Shown here: positions 28,815-43,050 of the stretch, in pieces
Layout: each line of letters begins with the position of its first letter
Numbering within the stretch: the stretch's first letter is position 1
Assembly (NCBI RefSeq): GCF_003201675.2
Contig: NZ_CP029287.2
Location: 1,612,001 to 1,676,000 of the forward strand
From: Metallosphaera hakonensis JCM 8857 = DSM 7519
GTDB lineage: Archaea; Thermoproteota; Thermoprotei_A; Sulfolobales; Sulfolobaceae
Length of the DNA stretch: 64,000 nt
Direction: 5' to 3'
The notes under the pieces: generated by a model
The model's input: only the letters and a program-made list of their open reading frames with translations
What the model was told of the DNA's origin: nothing
Database searches by the model: none
Translations under genes and position numbers: made by a program

Positions 28815-29913
28815 ATTAACGATTAACGGTTCCAGATTCCAATTCACGAAGCCCCTCATCATATCTGTGGGAAAAGCATCTGTGAAAATGGCCAACTTCT
28901 TCATCACCAGACTCATCAGCTATGAGGCTATAATTGTTAAACCGAAGGGCGACCCATCTAAACCCGTGGGAAAGGCCCTAGTTATGGAGTCCTCTCATCC
29001 TTACCCAGATGAAAGTAGTTTCAGAGCGGGTCAGGTTGTGCGGGAGGCTTTAATTTCACTAGACTACGATCTAGTAATATTTCTTTTGTCAGGTGGAGCG
29101 TCTTCTCTACTGGAAGATCCCGTATACTCCCCGGAAGTTTATGTGGACGTAATGAAGAGACTTGTGACCTCAGGCTTAACCATAGAAGAAATCAACGTAG
29201 TTAGGAAACACATGTCAGGAGTGAAAGGAGGAAGGCTTGGTGCACTGTCCAAATCAAAGGTAGTCACTCTGGTGATCAGTGATGTTCCAGGGAACGACTT
29301 GGATGTCGTAGGAAGCGGCCCCACGTTACCTGATCCCTCGACAGTTGAGGATGCAAGAGCCATTCTTGAAAAGATAGGTATGTCAGTCCCTAAACTGGAA
29401 GAGACGCCAAAAGATTTACCTAACGTTAGCTCGTATCTTATAATGGACATAAGAGAAGTACTTTCTCCTCTAGCAAATGAGCTTGGGGGAGGGATACTCT
29501 CAAGTGAGGTTCGAGGCGAAGCGAAGTTCCTTGGAGCGTTTCTGGCATCGATAATCAATACACAGGGTATCTTTAAGATGCCTTACACACTCCTGTTGGG
29601 AGGCGAACCGGAAGTTACCATCACTGGAGAACGTGGGAAGGGAGGAAGAAATGGCGAGGTATGCCTATCGTTTTTGGAGTGGGTCAGAGCGCCCAGGTTC
29701 AAATTGTATGCTATAGCCACCGATGGGGTAGACGGTAATAGCGAATATGCAGGTTGCATTGTAGATGAAACATTCAAAATTCCTAGGAGAAGAATAGAGG
29801 CAGCCTTACGCCATCATTCGTCCTATGAGCTACTGGAACAGATAGGAGCCACAGTAAAGACTGGGCCCACTGGAACCAATGTTAACAACGTTTACGTTCT
29901 TATGGCTCCCTGA
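28732..29913 (+). CDS. Glycerate 2-kinase (MOFRL family)
   Basis: Makes 2-phosphoglycerate from glycerate, the last specific step of the non-phosphorylative Entner-Doudoroff branch in Sulfolobales. The 393-residue protein shows VGKASVKMA near 46, LLSGGASSLLEDP near 118, VRKHMSGVKGGRLG near 155 and the C-terminal MOFRL block (ATDGVDGNSEYAG, then TGPTGTNVNN). The start GTG lies 83 bp inside the MFS gene; the N-terminal helix in the overlap looks genuine for the family. Confidence 0.87.
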   Translation: MDQIVKRILELSDPETALKKKVQVQQNELTINGSRFQFTKPLIISVGKASVKMANFFITRLISYEAIIVKPKGDPSKPVGKALVMESSHPYPDESSFRAGQVVREALISLDYDLVIFLLSGGASSLLEDPVYSPEVYVDVMKRLVTSGLTIEEINVVRKHMSGVKGGRLGALSKSKVVTLVISDVPGNDLDVVGSGPTLPDPSTVEDARAILEKIGMSVPKLEETPKDLPNVSSYLIMDIREVLSPLANELGGGILSSEVRGEAKFLGAFLASIINTQGIFKMPYTLLLGGEPEVTITGERGKGGRNGEVCLSFLEWVRAPRFKLYAIATDGVDGNSEYAGCIVDETFKIPRRRIEAALRHHSSYELLEQIGATVKTGPTGTNVNNVYVLMAP

Positions 29914-30404
29914 GACCTAATCTTCTTCTGTAGCATAAGTAATCCGCGAGCTATTGCCTCAGGTCTCGTGGGGCACCCAGGGAGATAGAGATCAACTGGT
30001 ATTCCTACGTCAGACGGCAACACAGTGTTATACGAGTTCCAGAATATCCCACCCTCCAGTATACAAGCTCCAAGAGCTATAACATATTTGGGTTCAGGCA
30101 TTTGATCGTAAACTATCCTTGCCGCTCTTGCCATTTTCCTGGTCAAGGTTCCCTCAATAGTGAGGATATTGGATTGCCTAGATGAAGCGAAGGGTAACAT
30201 TCCAAATCTCTCGGCGTCAAACCTTGCGGCCGCGAACGCACCAAACTCTGTTCCACAACAACTAGTTGTGAAGTGGGGAGGCCATAGGGAGAAGGATACA
30301 CCCCAGTCCCTAAGCGTCTTTACAGGTTTCCTGTTAAGTAACCATTGTGCGGCCTTCCTTGCGGACTCTTCCAAATTTCCCGTAAGAAGTAACTGATCAC
30401 TCAT
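29892..30404 (-). CDS. NuoB-like [NiFe]-hydrogenase/complex I small subunit
   Basis: A 170-residue homologue of the N2 iron-sulfur subunit of complex I. All four cluster cysteines are present: the tandem CC in TSCCGTEF (about 48-49), GAC near 113 and PGCPTRPE near 145. No other nuo gene is nearby, although complex I subunits are usually clustered. It converges on the glycerate kinase with a 22-bp overlap. Confidence 0.85.
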   Translation of the reverse strand: MSDQLLLTGNLEESARKAAQWLLNRKPVKTLRDWGVSFSLWPPHFTTSCCGTEFGAFAAARFDAERFGMLPFASSRQSNILTIEGTLTRKMARAARIVYDQMPEPKYVIALGACILEGGIFWNSYNTVLPSDVGIPVDLYLPGCPTRPEAIARGLLMLQKKIRSQGAIRT

Positions 30405-30580
30405 TTCCGATCAAGTTCAATGTGGTTTTCGGTCCTAATAAGTATTTTATTTTATCAGTTGAAAATAGTGACTAAATATGATCCTTACTTGCTGAAACTA
30501 TCTAAACTTACTAGGTAGAGAACTCAATAGATTCCAGATCTCATCACTGTTCAGAGATCACCTCATCTATCACCTATCAA

Positions 30581-30634
30581 CGTCAGTAAAGAGCGCCTAT
30601 GCCATCAATGAGCCTCGGAGGTTCCTCATCACTT
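30581..30634 (-). ncRNA. Candidate C/D box guide sRNA
   Basis: On the minus strand: box C GTGATGA (30626-30632), a 13-nt guide, a D'-like CTCA (30609-30612), a C'-like TTGATGG (30602-30608), a 15-nt guide and box D CTGA (30583-30586). Total about 54 nt, the size of archaeal C/D sRNAs. A TATA-like CTTTTATCT on the same strand at about 30656-30664 is about 28 bp upstream. Weak points: D' deviates from CTGA and the D'-C' spacer is zero. Targets not determined. Confidence 0.4.
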
Positions 30635-30645
30635 AAAAATATAGT
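30634..30645 (+). promoter_or_regulatory. TATA box of sua5
   Basis: TTAAAAATATAG, centred about 30 bp upstream of the ATG at 30670, so the sua5 message should be leaderless or nearly so. It directly abuts the candidate sRNA on the opposite strand. Confidence 0.5.
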
Positions 30646-30669
30646 GGAGATATCGAGATAAAAGCCTAA

Positions 30670-32371
<1,702 letters not shown>

Positions 32372-32392
<21 letters not shown>

Positions 32393-33604
32393 TGCTTCCC
32401 AGAGACCCTCTAAGTATGACGGATGAGGGAAGATCAGATTTTTAGCATCCTCCAGTTTAACCCTCAATCTGATCAGGATTGCAAGTACCGAGATTATGTC
32501 CTCAGCCCTTTCACTAAATGCTACTCCTCCTTTCAATATTCCAGTCTCATCCGCGCACACTTTGATGAAACCTTCGGTTGATCTTTCTGTCACTGCTCTC
32601 ACGACTTCAGTCATGTTTAGTTTAACGCACTTTCCCTCTGTGGATCCAACGTAAGCTATCTCAGGATGTGTGTAGAGGATCTTAGGAACCGCTGTTCCGT
32701 CGTAAGTTCTCTTCTCTCCAGTTGCGTTGAGTCCTGCGACAATACCCTTGTGGATGGCTTCGTGTGCAGTGAAGCTACCAGTAACATCTCCAGCAGCATA
32801 GACGTTGTTTACATTGGTTCTCATGAATTCGTCGACGTTCACCCATTTATCTCCTTTAATCTCCTCAAATCCCTCCAGGGAAGGCCTTCTCCCAAAGGTA
32901 AACACAACAATATCAAACTTCTCGCTTCTCCCATTGATTTTTACGTCGTCTCCAATTTTGGCCTCAGATCGGGTTCTGACATCGATTCCAAGCCTCTTGA
33001 AGAAGGAAGTAACGCTCTGTCTTAGGTCAAGGTCGTGACCTGGCAATAGTAGGTCCTCCCTTTCTACGATGGTAACTCTCTTCTTGGCCATGTTAAGTAA
33101 CCATCCATACTCTACTCCTCCTACTCCTCCCCCTACTAGTAAGACTGATTGGAAGTCCCTCTCTAGAAAATGAAGATCGTCTGAGGCTATGGTTCCAGGA
33201 AATTGAGGTTTGTTGGTTCCAATAGCTATTATCACCGAATCTGCATCAATCGTCTGACCGTTCACGTTTATTTTCCCTGATCTCATCGTGGCTCTCCCCG
33301 TGATTACCTCCACTCCAGCCGACTCCAGCATATATTCAACCCCCTTACTCACCCTTTGAGTGACGTTCCTTGCAAAGCCCTCCAATTCTCCATAGCTGAA
33401 GTCTATTGTCTTCCCAAACTTTGATGAGGAGTAACTTAGGCTCAATGGAAACATCATAGCCTTAGACGGGATGCAACCATAGAGGACACAAGTTCCTCCC
33501 AGTTTATCGGACTTCTCGATTAGGGAAACTTTAGCTCCCCTTTCAGACGCAGTTAATGCGGAATAAAGTCCAGCCGGGCCTGAGCCTACTACAACAACCT
33601 TCAT
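32372..33604 (-). CDS. Dihydrolipoamide dehydrogenase-like flavoprotein
   Basis: Class I pyridine nucleotide-disulfide oxidoreductase, 410 residues. FAD motif VVGSGPAGLYSA near 4-15, redox disulfide GGTCVLYGCIPSK near 40 (Cys-x4-Cys), NAD motif LVGGGVGGVEYG near 155, second FAD motif YAAGDVTGS near 264, and the C-terminal HPSYLE where the active-site His-Glu pair sits. No E1/E2 genes adjoin it, so it may serve a glycine cleavage system, a 2-oxoacid complex or mercury/other disulfide substrates. It is somewhat short for a classical Lpd. Confidence 0.78.
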
Positions 33605-33635
33605 AGAGGAAAGAAATTATCACTAAAAATAAAGG

Positions 33636-34061
33636 TTACTTAACCACGAGAACCGGCATCTTGGCTTCATGAATGATTCGGGAGGATACGCTCCCCAGGA
33701 ACATCCTCTTGATAGTAGATAGACCCCTGCTACCAGTCACTATTAAATCGACCCCGTTCTTAGAGGCATAGTCCATAACTGCGGTGGCCGGATCTCCCTC
33801 AACAATTACCCCCTCTACCTTGACACCAATCTGGTCTGCAATCTTCTTGGCCCCATCAATGTCAGCCCTAGCCTTGTTATAGAGTGACTCTATAACGTCG
33901 GGAGGTACGGGTCCAATACCTGCTCCCAAAAGAACTGAGGTGTCCACAACTTCCACGACATCGAGCTTAGCCTCATATCTCTTTGTGAGGTCTAATGCCA
34001 CGTTAAGGGCCCTCTTGGCGTTCTCTGAGCCATCATAGGCAACTAAAATATGTTTAAACAT
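33636..34061 (-). CDS. Universal stress protein (UspA family)
   Basis: A 141-residue Usp domain starting MFKHILVAYDGSENAKRAL from ATG 34061 (the frame also opens at TTG 34073). The ATP-binding signature GSRGLSTIKRMFLGSVSSRII is near 108-128 (first 20 residues matter), so it is probably an ATP-binding type. Cytosolic; role in stress inferred from the family. Confidence 0.9.
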   Translation of the reverse strand: MFKHILVAYDGSENAKRALNVALDLTKRYEAKLDVVEVVDTSVLLGAGIGPVPPDVIESLYNKARADIDGAKKIADQIGVKVEGVIVEGDPATAVMDYASKNGVDLIVTGSRGLSTIKRMFLGSVSSRIIHEAKMPVLVVK

Positions 34062-34136
34062 ATTCTCAGTCAAAAAGTGGAAATAGTATCTTTTAAATTT
34101 TCGTGACTTTCCAAAACTGGATCCATGTTAACAGGG

Positions 34137-35390
34137 TTAAGATACCACACCTAACCCCTGGATCACTATGCCTGGAGAAACCACTGGACCCACTCTTTTA
34201 CTATCACCAACACCTCCCATTGCTGTTTTCAGCAAAGTCTTCAAGTCTCCAGATAGAATAACTTCCCTAACTCCCTTTCTGTCTCCATTTCTTATGGTCC
34301 ATGCTACCGGAACGACTACTCCAAATTCTCCCGTGTCCCAGTTACTGGTATGAACACCCTGAACCTGATCAATTACTAGATCTTCATTTTCGTAGTCCTG
34401 TCTTTCGTTAGGCTGTATACGAATACTGGATGTTCCAATGGATGGTGTAGTCATAAATGACCTGACAGCTGATGCTGAGTTCCTTATTCCAATCTTTTTG
34501 GACCAATACCAATTGGTCAAGATCGCCTTAAACTCGCCGTTATGTATCAAGACGTTCTGGGTAGTGGGTTGCCCCTCACCGTCAAATGACCTGCTGTAAT
34601 CTGATTTATCATCGTGGGGATCATCTACCACTGTTATGTTACCGTAGATCTCGCCTACACTTAAGGGAGATTTCTTTCTATAAACGTTCTCTGCATTCAC
34701 GGAATAGGCTAAGAGGGGATATAGTAACTCCGATACAGCCTTACTATTAAGCACCACTCTCTTTGGTTTGCTATCAAGTTTAACTCTATCAATTGTTAAT
34801 CGAACTTTAGATATCGTTTCCTCCTTCAATTCAGTCAGATCTAAATCCTTTGGGGATCTTGACGATCTAGACTCATATATTTCCGGTGTGACGAGAGACG
34901 AATCCTTATAATTGGCCATCACTCCAACTTGGAAGTGAGACCTTGACTCGCTAACGTCCAATCCCTCCGTATTTATCACACCTACCTTAATCTTCCCCGC
35001 TGAGGCGTAAACTCCCACAAGGTTAACGCTCTCTTGCAGTTCCTCTAGTGTTTTTAGGCTCTCACGTACAAACTCTATTGGGTCTCCTTCCTTATCCAAG
35101 GGTAACATGGTAGGTTTCTTAACTGGTGGTAAAACGTTGTTTTCGTCCCTCTCCGATACCTTGAGTGCAGAGAGGGCCCTATCTAACAGGGTCAGGTCTG
35201 GGTCAGTAGCGAAAGCGAAACCCACTTGTCCATCTTTGAAAACCCTTAGTCCATACCCCCTCTCCCTAAGGCTACCCGCTTGATACTGCTTCTCTTTTCT
35301 AACTTCGTATTCGCTTCTCTCGACGTAATAAAGTTCTCCGGTTAATCCCAGGTTTTTCGCTTTATTTATAAGGCTATACACATCACTCAA
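34137..35390 (-). CDS. tldE: TldE/PmbA-like protease partner subunit
   Basis: A 417-residue TldD/PmbA-superfamily protein without the HExxxH zinc motif, which marks it as the TldE-type non-catalytic partner. It has the N-terminal region with [17 protein letters not shown] near 46-62 and a C-terminal half with the family pattern around GIGTSSIRI. Together with TldD it forms a heterodimeric peptidase. It overlaps the tldD stop by 8 bp. Confidence 0.85.
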   Translation of the reverse strand: MSDVYSLINKAKNLGLTGELYYVERSEYEVRKEKQYQAGSLRERGYGLRVFKDGQVGFAFATDPDLTLLDRALSALKVSERDENNVLPPVKKPTMLPLDKEGDPIEFVRESLKTLEELQESVNLVGVYASAGKIKVGVINTEGLDVSESRSHFQVGVMANYKDSSLVTPEIYESRSSRSPKDLDLTELKEETISKVRLTIDRVKLDSKPKRVVLNSKAVSELLYPLLAYSVNAENVYRKKSPLSVGEIYGNITVVDDPHDDKSDYSRSFDGEGQPTTQNVLIHNGEFKAILTNWYWSKKIGIRNSASAVRSFMTTPSIGTSSIRIQPNERQDYENEDLVIDQVQGVHTSNWDTGEFGVVVPVAWTIRNGDRKGVREVILSGDLKTLLKTAMGGVGDSKRVGPVVSPGIVIQGLGVVS

Positions 35391-36723
35391 CTTGCCCCAC
35401 CTTAACCCTGACCTTTATATACGGGCCTCCCGTTCCAACAGGTACGCTCTGCCCTCCTTTTCCGCAGAAACCAGGCCATATATCGAAGTCTTTGGATACT
35501 CCAGTTATTCTTCCTAGAGTCTCCAAGGTATATCCCGCTATACCCACGTTACGAAGAGGTTCAGTTACTTCTCCTTTCTCTATTTTATAGCCTTCCTGAA
35601 TTCCAAATTGAAATGTTCCGTCAGGACCAGTCTGCCCTCCTAGGGGCGACGACAGTAGGTAGCCTTCTTTTACTTCCTGTATTAGTTCCTCCTTGGTCCT
35701 ATCCCCAGGTAACATAAACGTGTTTCTCATCCTAACTAGTACAGGACTCCTGAAGTCCTCAGCTCGGGCGTTTCCTGTGGGTTTTTCACCGAGATATGCT
35801 GCGTAGTACCTATCCACAAGAAATTCCGATACTTTTCCCTTGTCCACTATCTTAACATCTCTTGACTCTACTCCTTCATCGTCATAGGGTAGCACGCCGT
35901 GGGCCATGGGTAGGTCTGATTTACCTGAGTCAATTACTGTTACGAAATCCTCGGCTATTTTTCTCCCCCTTAAATTTCCTAGGATTCCATTGGTCGCTAG
36001 GTCAGCCTCAGCTAGGTGACCCAAAGCCTCGTGGGAGAACACCCCCACTACATCTGGAGCTAGAACCACATCTGAGTCCCCTCCCCTCGGCGTCTTTCCC
36101 TTAAGCTGGTTTTCCACCCTTCTCTTCACGGTCTCAACTACATCGTTAACGTCGAACACTTCAAATGGATAACCAAGATAGGTAGCTACCGATGTACTGG
36201 CTGATGCCACCACGTTTCCTTCTCTTGCGATGGCCCTAACAGAAAGATAGGTTAACTCGAAATCAAGAGTTATCTCTCGATCTTCTGAGCTATAATATTC
36301 TTTGTGTACTTTACTACTGTTAAACCTTACGTTTATGCTCCTAATTCTGGGATCAGAACCCAAGATTGCATCCCTAAGCTTAACTACGTCAGCCATGATT
36401 TCCTCAGGTGACTTATTTACCGGGCTTTTGGGAGATATTTTAATATTGTTATGTAAAGGGGGTAACATTACTATGTTAACTCTCTCGTCCCCATATGCCG
36501 AGTCCATTGCAGTTTTTACAATATCCTGGCTAAGATCCGAGAAATAAGCATACCCCCAGTTACCTTGGAATAGGACTCTCAGGGAACCTCCTTTATCTTT
36601 ACCAAGAGAAGATACTTGCTTAAGGCTCTCACTGGCGAAGAGGCTCAGTTCCTCTACGTCGTAGAGCCTAATGTCGGAGAACGTGGCTCCCCGGTCCTCG
36701 GCCCTTTTCAGAAGTTCATGCAA
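35383..36723 (-). CDS. tldD: Zinc metalloprotease TldD
   Basis: Catalytic subunit of the TldD/E protease, with the zinc motif HEALGH. I place the start at TTG 36723, preceded by a strong AAGGAGGT (RC of 36731-36738) with 7-nt spacing, giving 446 residues; the longest frame starts at TTG 36753. The C-terminal domain contains [17 protein letters not shown], which holds the third-ligand Cys of the family. In bacteria the complex trims unfolded peptides and RiPP leaders. Confidence 0.9.
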   Translation of the reverse strand: MHELLKRAEDRGATFSDIRLYDVEELSLFASESLKQVSSLGKDKGGSLRVLFQGNWGYAYFSDLSQDIVKTAMDSAYGDERVNIVMLPPLHNNIKISPKSPVNKSPEEIMADVVKLRDAILGSDPRIRSINVRFNSSKVHKEYYSSEDREITLDFELTYLSVRAIAREGNVVASASTSVATYLGYPFEVFDVNDVVETVKRRVENQLKGKTPRGGDSDVVLAPDVVGVFSHEALGHLAEADLATNGILGNLRGRKIAEDFVTVIDSGKSDLPMAHGVLPYDDEGVESRDVKIVDKGKVSEFLVDRYYAAYLGEKPTGNARAEDFRSPVLVRMRNTFMLPGDRTKEELIQEVKEGYLLSSPLGGQTGPDGTFQFGIQEGYKIEKGEVTEPLRNVGIAGYTLETLGRITGVSKDFDIWPGFCGKGGQSVPVGTGGPYIKVRVKVGQVE

Positions 36724-36752
36724 GTTATAAACCTCCTTCCCTAACTTATTCA

Positions 36753-37139
36753 ATGAACGTTGAAAAGATTAGTGTGGCTTTGGATAAGAATACGTTGGCA
36801 AGGTTACAGAACAAGGCTGAGAGCGAGGGTATTAGTAGGTCCAAGTTAGTTACAATGGCCGTAAACGAATACCTGGACGAACTCACTGGTCAAAACGTGG
36901 AAGTGATTGGGATACTGAACATTGTGTACGACGAGGAGGCTGGTGAAGTTACCAACTCAATTGAACATCAGTTCGAGGACTCAATAATATCCACGTTACA
37001 CGTTCATGTTAATGAGAAGTTATGTATGGAAGCCATTGCCGTTAAGGGGAAAAGGAGTAAATTAGAGGAGCTCGCGAAGAAATTGAGCTCAGTCAAGGGA
37101 GTTAAAAAAGCTAAGCTTCTGGTATCCATTGAGGTGTAA
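36753..37139 (+). CDS. nikR: NikR-family nickel-responsive regulator
   Basis: A 128-residue ribbon-helix-helix regulator with a C-terminal ACT-like metal domain. The ligand set His72, His83, His85 and Cys91 has exactly the spacing (11, 2, 6) of His76, His87, His89 and Cys95 of E. coli NikR, so the nickel site is intact. It is divergent from tldD across about 30 bp. No nickel transporter or nickel enzyme lies near it. Its target is unknown. Confidence 0.88.
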   Translation: MNVEKISVALDKNTLARLQNKAESEGISRSKLVTMAVNEYLDELTGQNVEVIGILNIVYDEEAGEVTNSIEHQFEDSIISTLHVHVNEKLCMEAIAVKGKRSKLEELAKKLSSVKGVKKAKLLVSIEV

Positions 37140-37141
37140 TC

Positions 37142-37795
37142 ATGAGAATAGTTGTAGATGAGAGATGCTCGACCATGGGGATTTTCATCAAACATACCGA
37201 GGTAGTGGGGATTTCAAACGGGTTCAATAGCTTTGAAGCGGAGATAAGAGCGCTAAAGGAGAAGCTGGAGGGAGAGGATGTGGAGAAGCTTAAGGATAAC
37301 CCATTGGTTAAGGCTTATAGGGAGTTTTACTGGCGAATCGGAATAGATCCTACAAAGGTGAGACCCAGTGGTGAGGCCTTAAGGAGAAGAATTGTGAGAA
37401 CGGGAAATCTACCCAGAATCAACAATATAGTTGATGCCGGTAACGTAGTAAGTGCAGAGACCTTAATTTCTATAGGAATATACGATCTGGACCAGGTCAA
37501 GGGCGAACCTAAATTAACTCTAAGCGTTGGTGGAGAGAAGTTTGAGGGAATAGGAAACAAGGTTGAGGTTTTATCACAGGGGATTCCCATTATGATAGAC
37601 GAGGAAGGCAAGGTCATGCATATTTTTCCATATAGGGACTCAATACTCACAAGCGTGAGATCCGCGACAAAGAACGTATTGATAGTTGGAGGGGGCGTAA
37701 AAGGGATTTCCCCGTCGCTTGTTGAGGAAGCAGTTTTTAGGGTAGGGGGTCTGTTAAGTAGAATCGGAGGTAAAATTGTCCATGAGGTCCAGTAA
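37142..37795 (+). CDS. B3/B4 tRNA-binding domain protein
   Basis: A 217-residue protein with a free-standing B3/B4 domain as found in the beta subunit of phenylalanyl-tRNA synthetase. Recognisable block: NPLVKAYREFYWRIGIDPTK near 55-74, then RPSGEALRRRI, LPRINNIVDAGNVVS and the beta-rich end. Such proteins are thought to act in editing or aminoacyl quality control, unproven here. It follows nikR by 2 bp and overlaps the next gene. Confidence 0.85.
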   Translation: MRIVVDERCSTMGIFIKHTEVVGISNGFNSFEAEIRALKEKLEGEDVEKLKDNPLVKAYREFYWRIGIDPTKVRPSGEALRRRIVRTGNLPRINNIVDAGNVVSAETLISIGIYDLDQVKGEPKLTLSVGGEKFEGIGNKVEVLSQGIPIMIDEEGKVMHIFPYRDSILTSVRSATKNVLIVGGGVKGISPSLVEEAVFRVGGLLSRIGGKIVHEVQ

Positions 37796-38735
37796 TTGGA
37801 AAGTGCTTCTCCTAGGCTATGGTAACGTAGGCAAAGCTTTGAGAAGAATGATAAGGGAGAGAGCGTCCATGATGGGGCTGAACGTAAGAATCGAAGCCGT
37901 AGTTAATAGGAGTGGAATCATGATAGGAGATGGGGAACATTTCGTAAAGAGTAATGAAGGCACTCCATTGGATGCCCTTAATCAAGTAAGTCCTGACTTA
38001 GTAATAGATGTTAGTTCAGCTAATTACGAAAACGGCGAACCATCCATCTCGTTGTATAGAGAAGCAATAACAAGAGGTATAGGAATAATCACAGCGAACA
38101 AAGCCCCACTAGCCTTGAAGTATGGTGAAATAGTAGATTTAGCTCACAGGCACGGTGTACCCATAGGGTTTCAAGCAACAGTGATGAGCGGTACACCCTC
38201 AATAAACCTCATTAGGCTGATGGCTGGCTCTTACGTAACCAAGATTAGAGGTATATTGAATGGGACTACAAACTACATTCTCACCAGAATGGATCAGGGC
38301 CTAAGCTACGATCAAGCCCTAAAGGAAGCTCAGGAGAAAGGATACGCGGAGTCCAATCCTGAACACGACGTTAATGGCTTCGACGCTGCAGCCAAACTGA
38401 CAATATTGACGAATTTCGCCATGAACAAGAGAATCAGCATAAAAGAAGTGAAATTCTCTGGAATAACTGAGATTACTCAATCCATGGTTAGTGAGGCGAG
38501 GAATGAGTCTAAGAAATTCAAGCTAATAGCCCAATCTGAAGGCAACGTGACCAAAGTATCGGTAATGAAAGTTGGGGTTGATGACCCTCTTTTCCATGTA
38601 GACGGCGTTATGAACGCTTTGGACATTCATTCCGACATCCAAGAGGTAACAATTGTTGGTCCTGGGGCTGGTCCCCAAAATGCAGCCTTCGGAGTGTTCT
38701 CTGATTTAGTCCTGATTAGCAAGGGATTGATATGA
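37782..38735 (+). CDS. hom: Homoserine dehydrogenase
   Basis: Reduces aspartate semialdehyde to homoserine for threonine and methionine. Rossmann motif LLGYGNVGKAL near 9-19, TANKAPLA near 104, GILNGTTNYILTRM near 158 and the catalytic DVNGFDAAAKL near 203. About 317 residues from ATG 37782; TTG 37776 is also in frame after GGAGGT. No ACT domain, so feedback control by threonine is unlikely through the usual route. Confidence 0.93.
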   Translation: MRSSNWKVLLLGYGNVGKALRRMIRERASMMGLNVRIEAVVNRSGIMIGDGEHFVKSNEGTPLDALNQVSPDLVIDVSSANYENGEPSISLYREAITRGIGIITANKAPLALKYGEIVDLAHRHGVPIGFQATVMSGTPSINLIRLMAGSYVTKIRGILNGTTNYILTRMDQGLSYDQALKEAQEKGYAESNPEHDVNGFDAAAKLTILTNFAMNKRISIKEVKFSGITEITQSMVSEARNESKKFKLIAQSEGNVTKVSVMKVGVDDPLFHVDGVMNALDIHSDIQEVTIVGPGAGPQNAAFGVFSDLVLISKGLI

Positions 38736-38766
38736 GTCCAAGGGGTTCAATTTACATTTATAAACT

Positions 38767-39654
38767 ATGAGAACAACATTAAAAACTGAGATAAAATTGG
38801 CGACTTCGATTTCAGCTAGATTAATTTATTACGCAAAGTTAAGCAAACCCAGAATAATCTGGTTACTGGATCTGGCTGCCCTATCTGGTGCTTTCCTTTC
38901 AGGTAAACTTATGCCATTAAACATTATCGCAGTTTTAATTGGAGGTACTTTAGCTTCGGCTGGCTCCATGATAATTAATGAGGGGATCGAGATCGACAAG
39001 GATAAGGTAATGAAGAGAACCTCTAAAAGGCCAACCGTTATGGGCTACGTTTCACAGAAAGAGGCAATTTACGTTGGAGTCGCATTGTTAACTTTAGGGA
39101 CTTTGGCTGGCCTTCTAGATAACCTGCTTACTTCCTTCTTCATTCTTCTGGGTGGGCTGGTTTACGTCTTGATCTATACTGTCTGGTTGAAGCCTAGGAG
39201 TCCTTTGAACATTGTGATCGGAGGCTTGGCAGGAAGTGCAGCCGCTTGGGCAGGTTTCGCTTCAACAACCTCATCCTTTACAATATCTTCTCTTCTTCTG
39301 GGTCTCTTGATATTTATGTGGACGCCCGGTCATTTCTGGGCTCTGGCCCTCAAGTTTAAGGAGGACTACTCTAGGGCGGGCATACCCATGTTACCTGTCA
39401 TAATGAGCGAGACCTTTTCCGCAAAGATGATAGCTGTATCTAACGCGTTGATGATTCCGTTCGCCCTTGCCCTCTCAATTTACTCTGGAATTGTCTACGG
39501 GATAGTGGCTGCCGTGCTTTCAGCGATTCAAATGTATTTCAGCATTAGGTTAATGAAGAACCCCACAGGAGAAGAGGCGTGGAGATCCTTTAAGTTCTCC
39601 TCTCCATACTTAGCGATTCTATTGATCTTAATTATAATTACAAGGTTGATATAA
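38767..39654 (+). CDS. ctaB: Heme O synthase (protoheme IX farnesyltransferase)
   Basis: UbiA-type membrane prenyltransferase, 295 residues with about nine helices. The prenyl-diphosphate motif reads [19 protein letters not shown] near 75-93 and a second acidic site [21 protein letters not shown] near 178 (key D and E). It would make the hydroxyalkyl heme needed by aa3 oxidases such as the doxB product in this window. It lies 31 bp after hom and may be expressed alone. Confidence 0.9.
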   Translation: MRTTLKTEIKLATSISARLIYYAKLSKPRIIWLLDLAALSGAFLSGKLMPLNIIAVLIGGTLASAGSMIINEGIEIDKDKVMKRTSKRPTVMGYVSQKEAIYVGVALLTLGTLAGLLDNLLTSFFILLGGLVYVLIYTVWLKPRSPLNIVIGGLAGSAAAWAGFASTTSSFTISSLLLGLLIFMWTPGHFWALALKFKEDYSRAGIPMLPVIMSETFSAKMIAVSNALMIPFALALSIYSGIVYGIVAAVLSAIQMYFSIRLMKNPTGEEAWRSFKFSSPYLAILLILIIITRLI

Positions 39655-39659
39655 AGAAA

Positions 39660-41074
<1,415 letters not shown>

Positions 41075-41075
41075 C

Positions 41076-42131
41076 CTAAATGAAAATGGGCTCGAATCTA
41101 TCCTGTCTATAATATCTGGATCTTTTTCCCTTTATGGGTAACTTGTAACCACATTTCTTACATCGCATATCTTCAGTTAAGTTCCAGCTCTCTATTCTGA
41201 AACCGTTTCTCTCTATGACCACATAGCCGCAGTTGGGGCAGTAGGTGTTCTCCAAGGGATGTCCAGGAACATTGCCCACATAAGCGAATCTAAATCCAGT
41301 TTCCTTCGCAATCTTATGATGAGCTTCAAGAACCTCAACAGGAGTCACGGGGAGATTATTGAGCTTGTAATCTGGGTGAAACCTCAGGAAATGGATGGGA
41401 ACGTCAGGTCCCACAATATCATACAATCTCTTTAGGAAAGATCTGGCGAACTCCAGGTTATCCCCTATCTCAGGTATGATGAGATCAGTTATTTCAACGT
41501 GGATTCCTCTTCTTATGAGCTCAGCAATTGTCTGAAATATGGGCTCAGGTCCAGAAGCACTTACATACCTCTTCAGAAACTTGGGTTCCCCGTTTCCCTT
41601 GAAATCCACAGTTACTGCATCCAAGAAATCCTTAACGTATTCTACTAATTCCTCGCTCCAATAACCGTTGGTAACCATTGTGTTAAACATTCCATACTTC
41701 CTAGCTATAATTCCAGTGTCGTGGGCGAATTCGGCAAATATTGCTGGCTCGTTGTACGTGTAAGTTATTCCCTCCACTTCATAGGCTCTTGCCATTTCAA
41801 CTATGTCATCAGGTGAGAGGTCTGCCCCATCCACAACTCTCCTCTGGCTAATATCGAAGTTCTGGCAATACATACACATCCAATTGCATCCAAACGTGGA
41901 GAACGACAAAACTCTGGACCCTGGATTAAAGTGCACCAAGGGCTTCTTCTCTATAGGATCTATGTGGGCAGCTGCGACCTTGGCGTAAACGTTCAGATAA
42001 AGTTTGCCCTGGGATACAGATCTTACTCCACAAAATCCTATTTTGCCCTCTCCTATTAGGCATTTTCTAGCGCAAGCATCACATCTTACTCTGTCTCCAA
42101 CTCTAGTGTATAGTACGGCTTCCCTTTGCAT
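41076..42131 (-). CDS. amrS: AmrS radical SAM enzyme
   Basis: Radical SAM protein of the AmmeMemoRadiSam group. The 4Fe-4S motif CNWMCMYC (Cys-x3-Cys-x2-Cys) is near 80-87 from ATG 42131. It is flanked by an N-terminal Cys-rich segment (CDACARKC) and C-terminal CPNCG and CKKCG zinc-like pairs, as in the family. ATG 42131 is chosen because TATA-like GTTTTTATTTTGG is centred 26 bp upstream; TTG 42155 is the longer option. Partners AMMECR1 and Memo are not in this window. Its reaction is not known. Confidence 0.88.
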   Translation of the reverse strand: MQREAVLYTRVGDRVRCDACARKCLIGEGKIGFCGVRSVSQGKLYLNVYAKVAAAHIDPIEKKPLVHFNPGSRVLSFSTFGCNWMCMYCQNFDISQRRVVDGADLSPDDIVEMARAYEVEGITYTYNEPAIFAEFAHDTGIIARKYGMFNTMVTNGYWSEELVEYVKDFLDAVTVDFKGNGEPKFLKRYVSASGPEPIFQTIAELIRRGIHVEITDLIIPEIGDNLEFARSFLKRLYDIVGPDVPIHFLRFHPDYKLNNLPVTPVEVLEAHHKIAKETGFRFAYVGNVPGHPLENTYCPNCGYVVIERNGFRIESWNLTEDMRCKKCGYKLPIKGKRSRYYRQDRFEPIFI

Positions 42132-42164
42132 CAAACTAATTACTTCTTTTTCCAAAATAAAAAC

Positions 42165-43019
<855 letters not shown>

Positions 43020-43050
43020 AAATAGTCTTTGTAGAGATCATGTTAAAAAA

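Noticed and set aside
30530-30575. Second C/D box RNA next to the first candidate
   Set aside because: C-like and D'-like boxes and a perfect C' are present on the minus strand, but no closing box D was found.
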